Assembly: GCA_951799445.1 (NCBI GenBank)
Contig: OX637287.1
Location: 35,544,224-35,608,223, forward strand
Source: Pseudisothecium myosuroides
Lineage: Eukaryota > Streptophyta > Bryopsida > Hypnales > Lembophyllaceae
Direction: 5' to 3'
DNA: 64,000 nucleotides
The notes beneath the pieces were generated by a model. That model saw only the letters and a program-made list of their open reading frames with translations, was not told where the DNA came from and did no database searches. Numbering within the stretch: position 1 is the stretch's first letter; each line of letters begins with the position of its first letter. Positions 11,061 through 21,475 of the stretch are shown one piece after another. The translations under genes were made by a program, and so were the position numbers.

Positions 11061-12500
11061 TTGAATTCACTCTTCTAGGCAAGTTGGCTAAATGCTTAAA
11101 AAATTCCAAATCATTTGGAGTTGCAGAACATATAGGAAGGAAATAGTAAATAGCAAGGGGAACAACCCTAAAACGGCCCTCCGAAGGCCTCAAATGTCCC
11201 CTAATGTGATCGCGTTGTCCTCAACACAAATCTGGGCCATCGAGAGATAATATGGATATACAAAACAAAATACAAAATACAGATATGGACAAATGGATAT
11301 AGAATAAAAAATATGGATACGGACATACAAAATATATACGGAAACAACATATATCCCATATCAATTGCAGGTGAGACTACCGTTTTGAAAAATACAAGTA
11401 TGGGGTCTAGTGGCCGGGTAATTAAACAAGCACAATTGATGAAGTTTAACCACCAATGGGTGAGTGACATGTATGGCCCATCAAGAAGCTCATTGAATTT
11501 TTTTTCAATAAACAACACTTCTGTGACTATATACGCAAAAGATGCATAACCTGTACCTTATACATCAATATTAGAAAAATAGACAAAATTTGCATCTACT
11601 AAATATAATCTAAACACAATTCAACCAACCACAAAATTGTTATATAGTCTATAGTCAATAACCTACCAATGCCGCTCATTACCATCACCTCAAATGAATG
11701 TAACCCATACAAAGATATTGATGTATTTTCTCCAACCATCTACATGCAACACAATATTGTATACTTGTATGATAACAAAGGCAAACACCTCATTACCATC
11801 TCAAAAATCAGACTCCAAAGGCTTTGGCAACAACACCACAAATATACTACATCTAACACATTTCTAGACCCACCCCTCCAAACATTTGAAACTAAAATTT
11901 TATGACTATATGAAAGGCACAAATACAAAACACCTAAAAACAATCCATTCTAAAATGCACAATACACAATATTCAACTATCTTCTCCACCATAGTATTAT
12001 ACAATTCCAAATTACTCATTCTTATTTTTCTTCACCTATAAGATGCCCCTCACAAATAACAAAATCCTATGCAGAAGAGATATTATCTTTGGTTCTCTAG
12101 GCCTTGCCTTCTCACGCACATGGATAGAAAATGGCCTTGCCTATCCACACAACAATTCATCAAACTCATAAGACATTCATTGGATGCGACTAGCAATCTA
12201 AAATAACCCCAATAGTGTAACGATCCTCATACTCCCAAATTCGCATTGGTACATTTTAACAATAACAAACCAATTTCCATTTTCAAGCACATACATCCTA
12301 GTAAACTTCCAAGAAGACACTTTCACATATAACGCACCTACTCAACTACCTAACACAAGATTGATATCTCCCCTCTAAGAAAAATTAGCACTCCAAATTA
12401 TACTTTGCGTACATCATAAATCCCAACCACTAAGAAATCATACATTCATAGTACATCTTCTACGTTCCTCAATAGAAGTTCCTATTGCAATTACTAATCA
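11061..12500. other. Intergenic, nothing recognised
   Basis: No gene is recognised. Around 11240-11350 there is a low-complexity run of ATGGATAxG/ACAAAAT-like words. A short phrase near 11170 (AAACGGCCCTCCGAAGGCC) is echoed at 44230, and more weakly at 49245, suggesting another dispersed repeat. Confidence 0.35.
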
Positions 12501-12508
12501 CTCCAAAG

Positions 12509-12739
12509 TAACCAACAAAAAAGTCATTCATAATGGTCATCTTACTCACTTACAATAGTCACAATATTTTCTAACATGGCCACAACACAAAGGCCTAAAA
12601 AAGTCACTGAACTTTAATATAAATTCATCACAAGAAGTGACTTTTTTAGGCTTTCTCATTGTGGCCATGTTAGAAAATATTGTGACTACTGTACGTGAGT
12701 AAGATGACTATTATGGATACACTTTTCTTGTTGGGTTTG
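12509..12739. repeat. Long hairpin (MITE-like inverted repeat)
   Basis: Arms of about 100 bp, 12509-12608 and 12636-12739, are imperfect inverted copies. The left arm reads GTCATCTTACTCAC, TCACAATATTTTCTAACATG and GGCCTAAAAAAGTCACT. The right arm is the complement of these in reverse order. The loop is about 27 bp. There is no coding capacity. Termini are too degenerate to read a target-site duplication. Confidence 0.75.
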
Positions 12740-13217
12740 AAGTAGTCCAAATACTCTTCTAGGCCAATTTGACAGCACACTTCAGAAATTCATAACAAAC
12801 TCATAATTTGTTCAAAAAATAAAATTTCAATTGCTCTCCCCATTTCTCACATTTGTCTACAGTATATGTGGAAATTTAAAATTAAAAAAAAATTCAACAA
12901 TGCCAACAGGACACACCAGTCATTCTGCCTGTCCTAGGCTGGTTGGAGCTCCCATTGGTTCCTGAATGGGATGGAGTTGGCAGCCAGGGTGCGAAAACGT
13001 ACCGTGGTTTTGGGGAATAGCGAATCTGCAGCACGAGTTGACTTGGAACATTCCATGAATCCTGGAAAGGAGGGGAACTTGATTCCGCCTGGGCACTCAT
13101 CGAAGCTTCCACTGGGATGATGAGCTAGGCAAAAATATATTTTTATAAAAAAATTAGATTTTAGAATCATTAAATGTTTTTTTAGTAAGGTAACAGGTTC
13201 AGAAATCGTCCACCTAA

Positions 13218-13681
13218 GAGCATCGCCACGGCTACTCGACAAAGGCATTGACACCGGGCAATGGATGGGCAGTGGCTTGGAAATTGCCCCACGGCACGCT
13301 CACCAAGGGCAAAAATATGCTTGGCCACTTTCAAAAAATGAAGGGGCAGTGGCTTGGAAATTACCCCACGGCACGCTCACCAAGGGCAAAAATATGCCTG
13401 GTCACTTTCAAAAAACGAAGAAGGCACGTGCAAATGGAGACTCTTGAACGTGGCTCACCAAGCTATAAAATAATCTTTTGAATCCCACATTTTGAAAGCT
13501 TCTCTTCAAAAGTCAAAGAGATTCTTCTTGAAACAATAAAATAATAAATATGGTTCACCTTTTGGCCACTTTGCGAGTGTTGCCGCGGGGCCGTGACTCT
13601 TCAATCGAAATGACAACACGCCAACCAACGAAAATTCCTTGTTTGGCGCCCTCATTCCGCCACTTAGCTGTGGGGATGCTC
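13218..13681. mobile_element. PIF/Harbinger-type MITE with internal tandem repeat
   Basis: The left terminus GAGCATCGCCACGGCTA (13218) and right terminus TAGCTGTGGGGATGCTC (ending 13681) are inverted repeats, flanked by TAA at 13215-13217 and 13682-13684. A three-base TWA duplication is typical of PIF/Harbinger elements. Inside is a 77-bp direct tandem duplication (13265-13341 and 13342-13418), nearly identical and containing GGCAGTGGCTTGGAAATT and CCCACGGCACGCTCACC. There is no transposase. Confidence 0.7.
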
Positions 13682-13827
13682 TAAGAGCTGAAACTAAATT
13701 TTGAGGAAGTCAAACGTCTCCAAATATTTTTCAGTAAATTTTCCTTGGAAGTCATTTTCATCTAATCCAAGTCGTTTCATATTTTTTGAAGCTTTCTGGA
13801 ATTAGTTATGAAATTTTGAAGTTGAAG

Positions 13828-13958
13828 TGGCATAGGGCTCTAAAATCGCCCACCCCCTAAAATGTACAGTGTTTGTACATCGTTGAAGGCTATGAAATAG
13901 TTACATGTACAAGCAATGTACATTTGAATAGGGTGGGCGATTTTAGAGCCTATGCAAT
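13828..13958. repeat. Short hairpin repeat
   Basis: GCATAGGGCTCTAAAATCGC, CCACCC and AAATGTACA (13830-13868) are inverted at 13918-13955 (AATGTACATTTGAA, GGGTGGGCGATTTTAGAGCC). The arms are nearly perfect with a loop of about 50 bp. It is probably the core of a small foldback element. Confidence 0.65.
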
Positions 13959-14084
13959 TTCAAAGCCTGCTACCTTAACAAACTCATTACATTGTGTAAT
14001 TCAATTCAATTTTCATTTTCTCTTATGTTACTCAATGATTTATCTTAATACGGAGGGTGCAGAATTATTTGTGTATGATCCAAA

Positions 14085-14270
14085 ATGACCTGGGTGATGG
14101 CTAAGTGATAGGGTCTTCCAATGGAATCTATGAGGTTCCTGGTTCAACTTTAAGGGTTGCTATTATGTGAGTTTAGGAGCGTGAGTCCACGAGCCTAAAA
14201 GACTATACATCTATATTATGGATGTCTATATTATAGAAATCTTTCATAATTATAGTGTAACTATGTTATA
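14085..14270. repeat. Interspersed repeat fragment, possibly SINE-like
   Basis: The left part contains GATGGCTAAGTGATAGGG and, about 40 bp on, CTGGTTCAACTTT, spaced like the A and B boxes of a tRNA-derived Pol III promoter. It is followed by GTGAGTTTAGG, GTCCACGAGCC and a TATACATCTATATTATGGAT tract. Related words (TATATTATAAGTG, CACACTAGCTAGCATC, GGTTCAACTTCCC) resume at 16030-16160, on the other side of the large foldback element, and another copy lies at about 47010-47240. The foldback therefore appears to have inserted into this repeat. SINE identity is a guess from the boxes. Confidence 0.35.
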
Positions 14271-14272
14271 TA

Positions 14273-16027
14273 CAGTGACTTCAAAAACTGAGTCTATACT
14301 TCATTCAATTTTGCACCATATGTTGAAAAGAAGTGAACAAAATCCAAATGAGTAAACATGAATGTTGTAGTATTCTTTGTGTACTACAGTCCTAAAAAAA
14401 TTTGGAGCAAAAAGCAATTATGGTTTGGAAGTAAATGAATTCCAAAGCTAACCACCCCATAGACTCGATTTTTGCAACGGGGTTCATAATCACTCTAAAA
14501 ATTGCCTATACATCATTCTTGAGCTTCAATGGCTTGAATATTTTATTGCATGTTGTTGTACACCATTTAAGACCCACCCCCATTGATATTATAAAAATTT
14601 GACATATGCATGCTTCAAAAAATTTATAAATAAAAAAAATGTTATTAATTTTAATTTGAATGGAATTTGAAGATTTTTAATGAATCAAAGACTTGAGATG
14701 TCATTTACTTTCATAGATGATCTATAGGTTGCAATTTGAACCGTTGTTGCATTTGTTTTGACTAGATTTGAAAATATTTGTCTTAATATATTTTTAATAC
14801 AAATCATTTTCATTTGTAATTAGCAACAAAAACAATTATTTTGACCACAATCTTTTTGAATCCAACATACTAGTTTGTAAGGGTTGTATTTAGTACATTT
14901 GTTTGGATTGTAGGTGATTCGGTATGATATGACATCAACAAAAGTAAAACCAAAATATTGAGTTATTTGCAATAAAATCCTTTCATTGAAATCCAATAAT
15001 GTATCAAAGCATTAAATTTATATATTTTGTATGTTATAGAATAAGAAAAATATATATAACAAAATATTGACAATCACAATTGATAAAAATAAAAATAAGG
15101 CATATTGTCAATATTTTGGTTTTACTTTTGTTGTTGTCATATCACATTGAATCACCTACAATCCAAACAAATGTACTAAATACAACCCTTACAAACTAGT
15201 ATGTTGGATTCAAAAAGATTGTGGTCAAAATAATTGTTTTTGTTGCTAATTACAAATGAAAATGATTTGTATTAAAAATATATTAAGACAAATATTTTCA
15301 AATCTAGTCAAAACAAATGCAACAACGGTTCAAATTGCAACCTATAGATCATCTATGAAAGTAAATGACATCTCAAGTCTTTGATTCATTGAAAATCTTC
15401 AAATTCCATTCAAATTAAAATTAATAACATTTTTTTTATTTATAAATTTTTTGAAGCATGCATATGTCAAATTTTTACAATATCAATGACGGTGGGTCTT
15501 AAATGGTGTACAACAACATGCAATAAAATATTCAAGCCATTGAAGCTCAAGAATGATGTATAGGCAATTTTTAGAGTGATTATGAACCCCGTTGCAAAAA
15601 TCGAGTCTATGGGGTGGTTAGCTTTGGAATTCATTTACTTCCAAACCATAATTGCTTTTTGCTCCAAATTTTTTTAGGATTGTCACTACAAGGGAAAGGG
15701 GTGTTTTAAGTGAGTTTTTAAGTAGTGTCCTAGACACATGATTTTAAGTAATGACCTTTAAGGAGATTTTTAGTAAAATTTGACTTAAAACACATGTTTT
15801 TAAGTCAAATTTTGCTAAAAATCTCCTTAAAGGTCATTACTTAAAATCATGTGTCTAGGACACTACTTAAAAACTCATTTAAAACATCCCTTTCTCTTGT
15901 AGTGTGTAGTACGCAAAGAATACTATAACATTCATGTTTACTCATTTGGATTTTATCCACTTCTTTTCAACATATGGTGCACGGAGTGAAATTGAATGAA
16001 GTATAGACTCAGTTTTTGGAGTCACTG
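14273..16027. mobile_element. Giant foldback element with TA-CAGT ends
   Basis: Two arms of roughly 700 bp are near-identical inverted copies. Landmarks on the left are CAGTGACTTCAAAAACTGAG (14273), GCAACGGGGTTCATAATCAC, CATATGCATGCTTCAAAAAA and GTTTGTAAGGGTTGTATTTA; all reappear reverse-complemented between 15100 and 16027. The ends are flanked by TA (14271-14272 and 16028-16029), and the CAGT...ACTG tips with a TA target resemble Tc1/mariner-type elements. The central spacer of about 140 bp and both arms lack coding capacity. A second element (15684-15904) is inserted in the right arm. Confidence 0.8.
15684..15904. mobile_element. CACTA-type hairpin MITE nested in foldback arm
   Basis: A nearly perfect palindrome of 221 bp begins CACTACAAGGGAAAGGG and ends with its complement CTTGTAGTG. 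It is flanked on both sides by TGT (15681-15683 and 15905-15907). CACTA termini and a three-base duplication are characteristic of CACTA/CMC (En/Spm-like) elements. The uninterrupted sister arm at about 14385-14400 shows the empty site with a single TGT. The inner part (TTTAAGTCAAATTTTGCTAA and its complement) leaves almost no loop. Confidence 0.85.
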
Positions 16028-16029
16028 TA

Positions 16030-17012
16030 TACCTATATTATAAGTGTTTATAATATTAGCACTTTCAATAGTTGTAGGATATCTACTTATATATATGTTC
16101 AAGGCTCACATGCTCACACACTAGCTAGCATCGTTGGTTCAACTTCCCATGTTGACATTGCTCGCATGGGGTTTCCACATGTTGTGCTGGCTCTATTTGT
16201 ATAGAGAGGGGGTTGTTCTTCTACTTATTCCTAATAGGGAAAGGTCACTGTTTTTCCATGGATTGTGTTGGGTTTGTTCTTGTTGCAGCCCTTGAAGTCC
16301 GTATGTATCAAAAAAAATAAAAATAAAAATTATTTGTATCATTTGCAAAATTAATGTCGCTACTTTATTTTTGAATATTATAATAATATTTTATCCTTTA
16401 TACAACATCTATAACCTTTATTGGGGACGAGCATCCTTTTGATCCAAGGTGGCAAGCTTTTTGTTGATCTCTAACACCCTTCTCTATGTAATTTGGAAAA
16501 ATTACCTCTTTTCCGAGGATTTTGGGAGTCTAAATCTCTCCTTGAAGAATATTATGCATGCGCAAGTTAATTTTATGGGGTTGAGCATTAATAACACTAC
16601 TTTGGTCTGATTCCAAAATTATACAAATTTGTACAAAGTACTAATATGGTAGTTTACAATGTTTTAAATAATTCAATATTATGCAGAACATAATATTTTT
16701 CTACTATAATATTAATATATTCATCCACTTTTCATCCAAATCTCATCTAATTTCACATGTATTTCATCCAAAGGTTCACATTAATTACATCACATTCATC
16801 CAAAATTATTCAAATTATTGCATGTGAGCTTTGCACCATTCTTACTCTTATACTATTTGTACTCTTGAACTAATTGAATAAACTTCTATAGTAATGTTAC
16901 TATTTTGATTTTTAAAAAAATTCATCATATAGTGACTCATTCAAATACACTCAAAGTACAAAAATGATATACTGAATTGAAAATAGGTTCACTATCATAA
17001 CTAATGGTCAAG
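16030..17012. other. Repeat flank and AT-rich intergenic DNA
   Basis: 16030-16160 continues the interspersed repeat split by the foldback element. Beyond it the sequence is AT-rich with a simple AAAATAAAAATAAAAA run near 16310 and no recognisable gene. Confidence 0.35.
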
Positions 17013-17016
17013 TTAA

Positions 17017-17950
17017 CCCCTAAGAAACCGAACGGCATTTTTTTGGCAACATAGCAATTTGGGCAACTCACCACAAATGGAGTTTGAAATTTTTTTCTTT
17101 GAAATTTTCATACAACATGTGCCGATGGAGTAGCTTTAAGGCACAATAATTTTCATACCTTTTGACTACATGGTTAAAAAATTATTGTATGACATGTCAT
17201 TTTCAGCGTTTCGCAAGCAGTTTGGGTAGCTCAAAAAAATTCTTTAAATATCTTTTTTTTTAAAATAAAAATTTGAAATTGATTTTTTAGATTAATATAT
17301 ACATGGAAAGCTTTGATACATTCCATTTTGAGTAATGAGATGAAAGTTATGAGGAGTTTTAATTTGCGCATAGTTACAAAATCTCTACTCCAATATAAAC
17401 TTTGAAGTCCTTTATTTAATTCAATTTTCAATATTTTGGGAAAAATAAGAACATTGGGTGTAGATTGTTTATTACAACATTACAGCCATTGGGATTAACA
17501 TTTTTTAATTCCATAAATAAATTCTTAACAATTTAGTATTTTCAATCACCTTCTAATTCTTTCTACCTACTATTTTTTTCTTACATGTTGTACAATTCCA
17601 CATCATCTGAAAATTTTCAAGTGTGTAGTCAACTTGCTTTAAAAAATGAACCCAAAGAAGCATTACCATTTTGGACATTTTTTCATACAAATGTGATCTT
17701 GTGAAGTGCAGTTGCCCAATTTTTGCAAGACCAAAAAAAAGGAATTTTGTCAATTCAAACGCTAATATCTTGCAATCTACAAAGTGAAATTTTTTGAATT
17801 TTTTTTCACATCTTTTCAAACTAATGTACTACAAGATCCCTTACAATTACATGTGTCTAAAAATGTTTCTTTTATAAGATTTGGTACTTATACTAGAAAT
17901 GATAGTTTTGGAGCGTTTTTGGTGAAAACATAGTCAAAGACCTTCAGGGG
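17017..17950 (-). mobile_element. Complete TTAA-flanked TIR element, ~934 bp
   Basis: Bounded by TTAA at 17013-17016 and 17951-17954. The left tip is CCCCTAAGAAACCGAACGG and the right tip CAAAGACCTTCAGGGG, an imperfect inverted repeat of about 12 bp. The interior is non-coding and matches the elements at 9600-9993 and 10768-11060 in the opposite orientation. A TTAA duplication plus CCC-starting ends is the piggyBac superfamily signature. No transposase is present, so it would be a non-autonomous copy. Confidence 0.75.
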
Positions 17951-17978
17951 TTAAACATTTTCTATTAATTATCATTAA

Positions 17979-19225
17979 CCCATAAAGGACCAAGGGTATT
18001 TTTGAAGAGAAATTATTAAAAATTGCCTTTTTTAATACATTGACAAAAGTTGAAAATTAAAAAAAGTATATATCTTCAAACATATAAAAGTGAATTACAC
18101 TATTATGGCAATGTGTGGAAAATATTTCAGTCCATTTCTCCGTGTAAATTTATAGACTACCGTGAATGCTTGAAGTGAGGGAAAATAACTTCTTTTCATT
18201 CCTACAAAACTACATGATAGGATTAGTAGAATTTGAACCCTCTTGGAATAAAATTTTTGCTCCACACAAATTGAGTGAGTATTACATCTTATTAGGCATG
18301 CGCACATAAAATTTCAAAAGCAAATGAGGCGGTTGTCCTATCCTAAATCACCATGTAGTACAAGGAGGTGAAGTAAACTAACAATATACTAGTCATTTTT
18401 TGATGGTTTCTTGTGCAATGAGGAGAATTTTTAATTTGAAATCCAAATGGTGAGAAGTTAGGAATTTAGAATGTGTGGATAAAAAATTCAAGAACTTTGA
18501 GATTACAAATATCAAGATAATAACATTTGTAGTTAGGGGTGGTTGCAATAATGACTAGCCGTTTCTAGTAGCATTTTGATCTAGATCATTAATATTGGGT
18601 ATTCTCTAGTATTAAAAAATCCTAAACCTCAAAGTGTGACAAAGTAGCAAAATAGACTTTTTAGTATAAAATGATTTTTTTAATTTCTAAAATATAAGAG
18701 ATTTGATGACAATCAAGACAATCGAGTTAGCCATCTTTAATAAAAAAATTTAATTCATGGATTCATGCTTCAAAAGTTATAGCGGATGACAACTCTATCA
18801 CTCTAAATTTGATGCAAAGTAATACCGGTCTTTCTTGTAGTCATCCCTAAAAGAATTTGTTTTTCATCAAACTTGTCTGCAAGGTTAGTAGAGTTTTGAT
18901 TGTTCTTGGAATGAGATGTTTCTACGAGAAGTAGTTTCTTTTAACAATTGTATACTATATTACATTAGTCACATATATGCCAAATTTTAGAAGTAGATGT
19001 GAATTTAACAAAAGATGCCAAAAGTAATAGAACTGCCTAGGTTGTTTTGGGTAACATAACTTTTGACTTGAACATCCAATAGTAATTTTTTTTTACTTCT
19101 ACAAAGGAGCCAAATGTCTACATTTAGTATCAAATTTTGAAAAATATCCATCCAATTTTTACTTCATCATCACCTAATTGAATTCCAATTGTCCCTTGAC
19201 AAACATTTGGTCTTTCAGGGGGTGA
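17979..19225 (+). mobile_element. Diverged TTAA-type TIR element
   Basis: The left end is TTAA (17975-17978) followed by CCCATAAAGGACCAAGGG. The best right end is ACATTTGGTCTTTCAGGGGG, then GTGA and TTAA (19226-19229), matching the ACATTTGGTCCTTTAGGGG end at 31831 with small changes. Interior words such as ACAAAAGTTGAAAATTAAAA and GTGTGGAAAATATTTCAG correspond to the left half of other copies. No coding potential is seen. Confidence 0.6.
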
Positions 19226-19383
19226 TTAAAGCTGGCAAATGTAATTGCTTAAAAATAGAAAGATTTATTTTTTCCTATGTGTATATTTTTTTGGATAAGA
19301 ATAATATCCCAAAGTTCTAACATCTTTTTTTAAAAACATTTTTTGCCAAGCCTAACCACAAGATACTAACCATAGGATATTAA

Positions 19384-19952
19384 CCCTGAAGCGCTCCGAC
19401 GTCAATTTTCTCGACGATGAACAAATTCAGATCCTTGTTTCTGTCTCATTCCTGCTTGGATGAAAGTCATCCTAATTTTTGGTGATACTTTATCAAGTTG
19501 TTGTCCTATCCATCGGTTGGATTTGGTGTTACTAGAATATATACATTTCTAAAATTACAAATGTGGAAGTACGTCAAGTGGTCAATTTGCATTGACTTTA
19601 GTTCAAAATTAGATGTGCAAAAATGAGGTCGAAGATATAAAGGTCACAAAAATTTCAAAAAATCACCGCATGAAGAGAACCTTATTTTAAATCCATTCCA
19701 ACAAGTTTTACTCAAAAAATGATAATATTTTACTTGTAATTGAATTTAGAAGGAATTCTGAAATTTTATTTTCAAAATTTATAGAAAAAGATTGGTGATA
19801 GCATTAGTAGATCTAATCGTATGGATAGAATTTAAAAATCAAAATCTACAGCTTTCATTTGTATACCAATTCCAAAATATTCTTCCAAATTGTAGTTTAT
19901 AATGGTTTTTCTCAAATCGTCAATTTTGGAGATGAATCTTGACGTTTAGGGG
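19384..19952. mobile_element. TTAA-flanked TIR element, ~569 bp
   Basis: TTAA (19380-19383) is followed by CCCTGAAGCGCTCCGACG and an ACGTCAA word. The right end is TTGACGTTTAGGGG, then TTAA (19953-19956). The tips match the general TTAA-CCC(C/T)...(G)GGG-TTAA pattern, but the interior differs from the CTAAAGGACC subfamily. No ORF of interest is seen. Confidence 0.65.
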
Positions 19953-19956
19953 TTAA

Positions 19957-20991
19957 TAAGACTTGAATTTGATGATTTTTTTCTTTAAATGACAAGAATA
20001 AAGAATGTGTATAAAGTATGGTTTAAAACATACACTAAAGCTTAAATTAGTACACATTTTATCGACAATTTAATCACCTTTTGAAACATTGACATTCATT
20101 ATTTCTACCCACTTGTAGAGGTATAGCAACAGTGCCCAATGGTTTGAAAGTTCAAAAGTTATGTAGGCAAATGAAAGTGAAACATGTGCTAAAAGCAATA
20201 GTGGTATTAAGAATTCATTTCTTATATAGTAGATTGTATTGTGACACATGGATGGATATTTATGAGTAACAACATTGTACAATTGTCACATAGGGATTTT
20301 TATAGAATAATCAAATAGGAAACTGTACTAAATATCATGTGAAAAGAGAGATACAAAAATAATACACATTTTGTTTGGATAGAGGTACTTGGGATTTGCT
20401 GTTATAGAAATCTCTTTGCAATGCTTTGGTCCTAACACAAGAATTACATCATCCTTATTGCGCAATATAAGGTAGTCTATTCTAAAAGCAATTGTGCTCT
20501 AAAAGCGACTACTAATACAAAGATACATTTTGCTTTCTTTAATATACCAAAAGTGTACATTTTAGGAGGTGGTTGCTTTCACACTACCTTTCAACTTCAA
20601 AAATTTGTAACTAATTCCATGAAGGTCTCAAAAATATGAAACGACTTGGATTAGATGCCAATTCCATTTTTCTTTCTACAAAAATTTACTGGAAATTGTT
20701 TCAAGGAGTTTAGCTTCCCCCCAAGGCAATCAGCTCTTAAAAGGTCGCTTTAAGAGCAGACTAGCAACCTGACCTACTCAACCTCCCTTACTTGTGGTCA
20801 ATGCACGGCCTCTTCCCCTCAGGTCAAGAGCCAATAATCCCGTAAACATAAATAAATCCTACAAGTGGCTAACTTAGTGTATCTCTGCCTGCATGCCAGT
20901 GCTGAAGAACGACCAAGTGTGTACCATGAGAGATAGGATCCAAAAAAAAAAAAATTCACGGTGAAATCATTCTCCAATAGGAACTTTTCAC
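19957..20991. other. Intergenic, nothing firmly recognised
   Basis: An AT-rich stretch. 20550-20690 shares inverted similarity with 13690-13860, and weaker similarity with 35200-35330 (GGAAACGACTTGGATT-like words), so it holds a decayed dispersed repeat. From 20700 onward base composition becomes more balanced towards the P450 promoter. Confidence 0.35.
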
Positions 20992-21130
20992 CAGGAGGTA
21001 GATTCCAACCACTTGCGGCCTCGAGGTGCTCGGGACGGTTCCGGCATCGCGTGACGGAGATTCTGAACCGTATTTCTCGCGGCGGGCTTTCAGGAGCATC
21101 CAATAGTCGCTTATACTGGGAAAAATCCAT
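20992..21130 (-). other. Short exon-like ORF divergent to the P450
   Basis: On the minus strand a true ATG at 21130 opens a frame beginning MDFSQYKRLLDAPESPPREI with coding-like composition for about 46 codons. It then reaches a possible donor (CCTCCTG followed by GTGAAAAG, near 20993-20985) and reading on becomes low complexity. No downstream exon is visible on that strand between 17000 and 20800. It may be the first exon of a lost gene, a fragment, or chance. No family is recognised. Confidence 0.25.
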
Positions 21131-21390
21131 CTAGGAAGTGGGGAACTCGTGCTATCCCCACCCGCGCCTCCGAGCTTCGCGCAAGTCGGAAATCAGACAG
21201 CTTGTTACAGTAGTTGTGTTCCTTTTCGGAGGATTTCAGGTCATTCTTGCAGATATGCTTGACCGTGATAGAGAATGAGAGTCAGGGCAGAGAACCATTA
21301 CGAGCGGTGTAGTACCTTCGTTTGCAGGTTTTTAGCTTCTTGGTGCCCAAGAATTCCTGCAGGAAGAAATCTGGAAGTGTAGACTCGGTC

Positions 21391-21398
21391 TATATATT
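21391..21398 (+). promoter_or_regulatory. Candidate TATA box of P450 gene
   Basis: TATATATT sits 85 bp before the P450 start codon in an otherwise GC-balanced region. The placement suits a transcript start near 21420, but no other promoter evidence is available. Confidence 0.3.
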
Positions 21399-21475
21399 GA
21401 TCCGGTTTCTATTGAAGCTGAGTAAGGAAACTTACAGGAGGCATTTGGAGTTGGATTCGAGAGGAGCATTTCGAG

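Noticed and set aside
14085..14160. A functional tRNA gene
   Set aside because: A- and B-box-like words are present, but the acceptor stem does not pair and the anticodon arm is not formed. It is at best a SINE-like remnant.
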